DNA from: Pomphorhynchus laevis | Taxonomy: Eukaryota > Acanthocephala > Palaeacanthocephala > Echinorhynchida > Pomphorhynchidae | Direction of reading: 5' to 3' | DNA length: 64,000 nucleotides | Assembly (NCBI GenBank): GCA_012934845.2 | Contig: WNNJ02000912.1 | Span: 107,412 to 171,411 of the forward strand | In this document: piece by piece, positions 51,501 to 60,500 of the stretch | How positions within the stretch are numbered: the first letter of the stretch is position 1 | Layout: each line of letters opens with the position of its first letter | The notes under the pieces: generated by a model | Seen by the model: only the letters and a program-made list of their open reading frames with translations | Database searches by the model: none | What the model was told of the DNA's origin: nothing | Translations under genes and position numbers: made by a program

Positions 51501-54500
51501 GATATAAAATAAAATCTTATTAATATCAATATCATGATAAAACTGTTTATCAATCAGATATATTTATTTTACCAATTTTAATTAAAATAGAACATTCAAA
51601 AATATTTCCTGACTTAAAATTGATAATTATTTGTATTTAATCTAAGCTTTTTCTCCTTTAAAATCACTATTAAAATATAAAATCACTATCAATTAATATC
51701 TTATTTAAATTTTTACATTATTTTGGAAGGGAATCGACTCATGTTCCAAAGTTAAAAATTTAAATAGTGTACGTCATTCATAGTGAATAACGTTGGAGAT
51801 CAAATTCGCAAGATGCAGAGTATGCGCAATATTAAAAATCACAAAATCATGAAGTAATTCTAATTTTTCGCAAATAATAATATTTATAAAAATGCGATAT
51901 TTGTGAAAGGATAAGCTAACATTAATATCTTACTAAATTGCTAAATTAAAAGCATTTATAAATTGGTAATTAATTTGGTTGAGCTTTACCAGCCTTTTCA
52001 AACTAACTACAGTTGTTTGTTCCCTAAACAAGCCAGATGGTATTGTAATTCATTAACACGTTACCTAATAGTACTGATGTATTGGTTATTAATTATCTTA
52101 TTTATTATAATTTAAATATTAATTACAAATGTAATATTAATTTTAATTTATAATTATAATAATTATAGTTATTTAAAATTAATTAGATATAGAGTTTAGT
52201 TTAATCGCTGGAATGTTTGAGTTTCTAAATAAAATAATTATTTAAATTGAAAATATATCTTCTTTTACATTTTTGCATATCTTCTATTTAAAAATTTATA
52301 ATTTTGGATGTGCATGTTGAAATTGTTATTGGAACAGGGGATTTTTATGTGGGCAAGTAATATTCACAGATATGGTATTTTGGTAAACAACGAGAATCAT
52401 AATTCGAAAAGTCCACATCCTGAGCTTTACGAAACATTCGATAATCCAACTGTATGTTTGTATAATACAGCTTTTGAGACTATGATATTAATACTTTAGC
52501 TTTGGAAAAAACGCTATTTGCATCCGCAATTTATTAAGTTTTTCGACGAATCACAAAATCTACCACAACAGGTAAATTTGCTTGATTAAATCATTAAATT
52601 AAACGATTTCCATAATTGTATTAAAACCTTATAATACAAATCAATACCGGAATACAAATGAAAGCGATTTACATTACGTGCTGCCAAAAAGTATTAAAAA
52701 ATATTTGTATTCAGCTAAAATGCATCAAGTTAAAAAAGAAGATATCCAAATACTATTTTTTTTTTATTGCAAGGTTGTTCTATTCCGATAACGCTCGTCG
52801 TGGCCACTACGCCCTCGTTCTCAGTGTTACTACTCTGTGTCACAAGTAAGCGTGTGGGGTATGAGGGTGTCTGTTTGATCGGGCTTTCATCTTTCCCAGT
52901 TTGAAAGTCGAGAACGCCTCCGCTATGTAAGATTCGAAGATTTTGATTGACATCATTGATATGGATGTCCACATTTCTGACTGTAGGAAGGATGGTTTCT
53001 CGAATGACGATTTCTTCGGATAAGGCTGCCACCTGAGTAAGAAATTCCGAAGGGTTGAGACGCGGGGTTGGGTCGTCGTAAAGACCAACACTGCTTTCTA
53101 TTATAGGTCTCCCCAAATCTTCGAGGCTCTTGAGAATCGCTTTGGCATTCCCTCTCATCAGGGAGATCGAGACACGCTGAAAGAGCTGGTTTGCCGCCTT
53201 GCTATACGAAATATTGCCTCGCCAAGACATAGATCGGGCAATGAATCTGACAAGTTTTTCCCCCTGGGCGTTCCAACCTCCATATGTCTCTATAACTGCG
53301 GCCGAGAAACAATACCCACTTTCCTCCATTTTCCGCTTGTATTTTCGGTCCTTGACACATGCTGCATATCTGTCTGCAGCATATCCAGGAATCTTAGCAG
53401 CCATGGAAACGTAGGCATTTTGCAGAGGGTTTGTCACCGCAAAATCGACTGCTAGAGGGGGATCCTCGTAAATCAAAATGTCGGCTGGTCTCTCTCGTAA
53501 GTTGCGCACGAGATTGGGTACCTCCTTCGCGACTCTCAGTCCTGCAGAAACTGCCGCCTGAAATATTGTGTCTCGAAGTCCATCGTGTCGAATACCGGGG
53601 TACCCGCCAAATTGACAGGTTAGGGCGTGGAAACCAAACTTGTCTGCCATTCTAAGGCAGCGTCTGCAACGGTAGTCACCCTTACAGAGCGGCATTCCCA
53701 ACCACATACGAAGCAACACCACAAATTCATTCGGCGCAAGATTCATAAGCGTGGCTTTGTTTGGTATAGCCTGCAGCCATGCACACGCATGCGGACGCGA
53801 AACTGCCAATAATCTGGCTGAATTGGAGCAATCGACGCTTTCCAATAGCTTGCGACGCGAAGTCTCGTCGATGCTGTGAGAAAGACCCCGTTGATTTGAT
53901 TGTAGTCCTCTGTCATCATGCGGAAAGTTAGAAATTGCAGATTCAAAACTGGGGAAAGAGTAAGGGTCGAGGTTCGATTGTTTAGCGACCATTTCCACAC
54001 TTGAAAGAAACGCCGCTGCGGAGTGTTCGACACAGCTTCGAAGGCCCAATCCTCCCATCTTCAGGGGTAAGCAAGCTTGTGACCATGTTTTCTTGTCCGG
54101 GTGAATAGACGTTATATTGCTGAAGCAATCTAAGACCAAGTCATCGAAAAGCCGGAAAAATTTTAGAGCGAAGGCGGGATCTACCGTACGCATCAGATGA
54201 TTTACTCGTGCGGCAGATGCGCAATTGCGCAGCAGGATGAAAGCAACCTGAGGGTCCGGCAAGTTTTCTAGTGTCTTTAGGTCAAGTTGCAGTGCCGGGA
54301 GTACCTTATTAATGAGGTGTGATGAGCAGTGTTCCTGGGAACCGACAGGGCTCCCTAGAATTGTGAAGTTGTCTGTTGAATTAACCAAAGTAATCCCTGG
54401 GCATAATCTCTTTACCAGATCGATATTACTAGCCTTTCCTATCAGTTCGGTCTTTTTCCAGTTTAACGACAACCCAATCGCTGGAAAATCTAAAGAGAGC

Positions 54501-57500
54501 AGAGATAATGCTTTGCCAACAGCCTCTGGTCTTCCGCCCACTATGCCGTCATCGAGGTACCACAAGTTTAAGCCGATCCCCTCGATTGTAGATATTGAGG
54601 CGATTATCGGTTTCAAAGCTAGGCAAAACAATAAGGGACCAAGAGGATCCCCTTGTTGCACTCCGCTCAAGGATTGAAGAGGCTCCATGTTCCCAAATCG
54701 AAGGTTTGAACCAGATCCATAGCACCAGGATATCCACCTACTTATTTCAGGGAACTCACTCCTTACAGCGTCAATAAAGGATCTGCGGCTCAGCGTATTG
54801 AAGGCATTGGTAATGTCAACTTTGACCCAAACCCAATCGTCATTCTGGTGTTGAAGATGGTGTAGTCGACGGACTCTATGGATAATCTGCTCCATACCGT
54901 TTGGCGTAGCGACACCGAGCTGGTGAGGTAAGAGCGATTCTGAAAACCGCGACCGGAGTTTTCGACAAATGCATTTGGCACATAAGCGACGTAATGTTTC
55001 CCCAATTGCAATGGGGCGGACTCCTCCGTCAGGCTTACTTAAGGCCAGTAGACTAGCTCCAGCTAAGAACGGAGAAAGTTCGACTGGAGCTAAGCCCGCA
55101 ATCAGGTAGTTGACCAGCGAAGTGAGTCGCCCTAAAAGAACCCCGTGATCAACCGACATCATGTCTTTTAAGTGTTCCGCTCTCAAACCCAAGCTTCCAG
55201 GGGAAGTAAGGGAAGGAAAAGATGAGACTGCGGCCTGAATAATGTCCGAGTCGACTGATAAAGGCAATGTCAGGCATGGAGGGCGAGAGGCTGGGAGATC
55301 ACCGTTCACTGGATGTAGCACGGACAATTGTATGCGTGTGGATTGTGAATACTCGCAAATATTACTTGAAGTAAGACGTCGCATCGCTTTCCCATAATTT
55401 CCACTTCTTGTTAATTCGATCGCCTCTGAATAGTCGTTGTTCGTCGAAACAAATCTGTTGAGCTTTCTGGAGGGTCGAACATCCGATGGAGAAAAGCAAT
55501 CACCATCTTCGCCGGTTTCGAACTTGTCCAAAAGCAAGCTTATCTTTGTCCCAGTGTGATCGCAGGCTTGAGCACGATTCATCGTAGACGCAAGACAGAA
55601 TTTCGGAAAGCATAGCAAACGTTCCCAGTCGTGAAATGAGTTTGAACACATAGCCTGTAAAAGTAACGACGAGTAAATATTTGCAATTCGACGGCGCAGG
55701 TTCCACGGTATGCGCTTAATCGTATTTACGGGTTGCATCCAAACCCTGCGTAAAAGTTCTGAAGTGGTGCGCGTAGGTTCCTTGAAAGGACTGCTCGACA
55801 ACTCCACAGGCGGTGTAGCCGACCTGAGATCAGATGATGCTCCAAAGGAGTCCCGCACGCCCACAAAAGCAACTTGACCAGCTCCATCTAGAGACGTCAA
55901 ATTAATTGAGCCGAAATTCAATGATTGACCCGAGCCTGAGCATCTTGAGTCCAAGTGACCGTGAACGCGAAGACACCCTGAAGCATTAAGCCGATAAACT
56001 CCTCTGCATATGGGACAACATCCAGTGTTTACCGATCCACCAAGCGAACATTGCTGACGAGAACTGTTGTCTATAGCTGATGCTTTACGCCTTGTTCGCA
56101 CCATTTATTTTGAGCGTCGGCGAGCGAAGCGAGCCGACGATTGTGTGTTTAAGGTTGTAATTTGCTTGAACAGCGATCTTTGTGAGCGCAGCGATCTGAA
56201 GTTTGCAGATCCTTTTCTTCTTCTTATTTAGATCTTTTCTCTTTGTGTAAATCTTTTAGATCTTTTCTTCTTCTTATTTAGATCTTTTCTCTTTGTGTAA
56301 ATCTGTTAGATTGTATGTTATTTATTGTAAGTACTTTAATAATCAATTCTTTTTATAACGTTGTAAGATGTTGTAATCAAGAAAATTTTTACTTGTTCCG
56401 TCTTCCTGCTTTGGTTATACTTATTCGATGGGTTCGATCAAATTGAAATAAGTGTGTATATTAATCTCTCAAACTTGTATGTTTATAAGAAACCAAAAAT
56501 TTTTATAGGTTTTAAAAATTTTAACTATTTTTAATACTATTTTTTATAATTTAGATTGTTATTAGGTAAGAAAATTTTAAAACTCGATGTTTATAAGCTA
56601 ATTAAAAGACAATATACCACTTACTAAAGGAACTGCTCTGTTATCAAGGTTCACCCCCTATTCTTTGATCTTAAATATTTCGGGCCAAATACACTCTAAT
56701 GATTTGTTTCCTCAGATGAAAATTGAGTATCTAAATTATTTTCTAATACAGAGTCGAGAAAATTACTTAATTAATTAATTAGTAATTAATTAATTACTTA
56801 GTCGAGAAAAAATAAAATACAATTTGAAGAAGCTTTTAGAAAGCGAAACGTTATAAAATAAATTCTTGGTTGTTTATTTCTCAATAAACTTTATAACGTA
56901 TATCTAGTTTACGAGATTGACTAGGTTAACACAATATAGTGTGGGACGACAACACTAAATAAAAAATTTGATGATAATCAAATAATCGGAGTTGTATTAT
57001 CAGACGAGTTAAAGATGGTGCCGTTAAAAACGAATTCTTGAGAATACGAAAAATTTGCGAACCAAATGACAAATTCGAGAAACATTTAAAGAAATTAAGC
57101 AACGAACACTTCATGCGAGGCTATGGAATAAATATTTTAAAGAATCATGAAACAGTAAAATCCATAACAAAAGAATATGCACTCTCAAAACAAAACAAAG
57201 AAAAAATATGTAGTTACTTTTACAAAGTATTCGCATATCATCCCGAATTCGAAAACTTGAATCATTATATTGTGCAAGCGGTTAAAAGTATAGACACTGA
57301 TTACCGATCTGTGTATTACCGAATATCGCTTTTCACAATAACTGTACTATAAAACATATATTCTATAAATCACAGCAAGATTACATCGTCATCAGCAAAC
57401 CATGTGGTGATAGAATATGCAAATGCTATATTGAAAGGGAAAGTACAAAAATATTCGATAGATCGATAACTGAGGCAAAATATAGAGTAAAGGGGATAAA

Positions 57501-60500
57501 TAATTGCAAACGTAAAGGTGTAATTTACAAGTGCAAATTCGTGGAAATGTACATTTGACATACAGGCGGACAAATGAACGTCCGAGCTCTAACGCGTGGA
57601 TGCGATATTGTACATAAATGCGCTAAAAACGACGGAGCTGCAGATATTGTATCGAGAATACCAACCACATAATGAAAACAATCGAGATAATCGAGGCTAA
57701 CATACCCGACACGAGCAAAATAATGAACGAGATTTATATTGCATAAGTCAAGTGATGTCGGATCAACAATTAAACAACGAACATATAAATCACTTACCGT
57801 AATTCATTCTGATCTGACACAACTATATATACATCAATATTATATATAATATTGATGCACGAATGTGTTGAGTAAACAACGCTTTAGGATTTCTTACGAA
57901 ATGCGGCATTTATATAAACAATAAGAAATCCTGGACCGTTATACAGGCTAAATGAATTAATAATAATTAATTAATATTTTAAATAGTTGATACTGATCTA
58001 TTATTGATAAATAATTATTGGAGCTGGATCAAAGGAAATACGAAATTATTTTTGATATTTCGCGAACTTCTGTTACCATCTTCAGAAAATTGAATTTTCT
58101 GAAGTATATATTTTTTAGAATATAAATATCTTAATAACAAATTTTTTTCATACCTTTTAGAACAGTTTAATTTAACAGTTTTATACCTTTTAGAACAGTT
58201 CATACCTTTTAGAACAGTTTAACAGTTTGATGTAATTGTTAGCATCTTCAAAAAATTACCTTCAGTAATTTTCTGAAGATGCTTAAAAATATCAAACATA
58301 ATTTCGTCTTTCCTTTGATGCAGCTCCAATAATTATTAATTATTAATTAATAATTAATTAGTATTAAACATATAAATACAATATATATGTAATTATAATT
58401 AAAATTATAAATAATAAATAATATTTTGTTTCAAACAATATTTTTATTTAAAAACTACAATCGTTATTCATTATATTATTTATAATCTCTTCGAGATTAT
58501 CTTATTTTGCAGTAAAAGTTAATGAAGTTCGAGCTTCTCTCAGACAGAGGCTAGCAGACTTCGCTATCACCATACTTATTAATCCCCGGAGGTTTCTTAC
58601 TTCTTCTGCATATTCAGTTTTATAATTATAAATAATTATATAAATATATTATATTCATTTTATATTAAAAATTGTATAAGTTTCATTTATAAGATTTTAT
58701 TTTTATAAATTTTAAGATTTTAAGATTTTATATTTTTGCCTTGTTTTAGAAATGGATTGAAACTTATATGAAAAATGAAGATGTTGACTCATCTCAGTTT
58801 TATATTCGGGAGGTAAACCATCTATCGTATAACCTATTGCGAAACATTTAATTTTATAAATTTAAATTTGTTTATATTTATTAACATTAATTATTTACAT
58901 ATAATGACTTACATATTCATTTAATTATTTAATTAAATAATTAATTTTATTTAGTTAATAATTATATAATAATTATAATAATTATAATATATATATTTTT
59001 TATAAATAAATTTATTATTAACTCATAAAACGTTTACAACTGAAAAGGGTTCCCGCAAATGGGCCTCTACATGTTTTGAAGTCAGCTTTCTTCGACGCAT
59101 CGCTGTTCAAGCACGATATGTGCTCTCCTACTTGCCCGATAAGAAGTTGAGGCAAGCCTTGCTAAGCATATAGATAGTTTGCCTCGCATGTCGCTGATCA
59201 CTTCGTGGTACGGAATAGACTTTCTAGCTGATATCCTTCGCGCTATACTTTTCATTAAAGAGTCTGCTGCCGGTCCTATTCCCCCGCTTGTTGAAAACGC
59301 CAACGGAATGAATAACCCGTTATCAATTTCTTTTATTCGTTCCTGGTATTTTGAAATTTTGCGATTTTCATGAAATTTGAAGGATGAGCTTGAACCACAG
59401 GCATACGATGGAGCAAAATTATTGAATACACAAACGTCAAAAAATGACCGCTCCATAATGTCTCCATGCAGTCCTGAGCATGAAAAATCTAGACGCGCTG
59501 ATCTGTCTCTCGTAGTTGTATGATTCATAAACTTGTGCAATTCCGGAACGGGCTGTAGCATACACTCCATCTCCACGTGGTAGTTCGCTTCTCGGACCAT
59601 GCTGGCAATAAGATCCCTCACTATGTTATGCCGGACAATAGGTACCCCACCGACCTTGCACGATAGCATGTGGATTGTTGTGAACGCTGCCCCACAGCTG
59701 CACTTATCAGGTGTGTCATTTGGACACCACCCATATCGAGCTGCAATTGCATCCTTAAAACATCGGTTTGACAGATAAAAACCCCGTCTCATTAGCGGCC
59801 TTGTGATCAGCCAACTTGACGCTCCTGTGCATGATGCCGCCTCTATCGCTTGTTTTGTAGTCTCATCAACCGATCTCAACATTTCGTTTCTCTTCATTCG
59901 AATATCATTTTCCCTTTCCATGCTGATTTCTCTTAGAATATTATCTTGCTCTTTATTCAATCCTTGCGCAATCAAGCCCTGCAGAAAAGGTTCACACAAT
60001 CGAATCGATTGGACGTACCTTTTCTCTGATAAGTCGACCGGGTCATCAAAACCTAAACCACCAAATTTTGCTGGCAACAATAAGAATGCGGCTAAAGTCA
60101 TATCTATATGAGAAATTCCGCGTATGTTGGGTAATAAGTTAGAGAAAATACGATCGCGGAGTCTGTCAAATGTCCCCTGAGCAGTTTTACAAGTACGTTG
60201 AAGAAATGACCAGTTTAATTGCGTAGATTTGGTGAACAAGGTGTAAGCGACATGTCCATCAGCTTCTGCAATGCCACTTAATTTGTCTATAAGGTCACAC
60301 CACCTATCTACCTTGTTGTTTACTTCTGAAGCTATTATAATATAATTATTATAATAATAATTATATAATTAATAATAATTATTAATAAGAGTTATTACAA
60401 CGGGAAATAATACAGACTTTTATTTCTCGTTCCGCCTTTCGGCTGGGCAAATAATTATAAAATAGAAAATTAGTCAGAATCTACAAAATTTGAAGTATAC

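Noticed and set aside
52840-56000. Numerous short ORFs on both strands over the LINE
   Set aside because: Shadows of the 1124-codon frame in GC-richer DNA.
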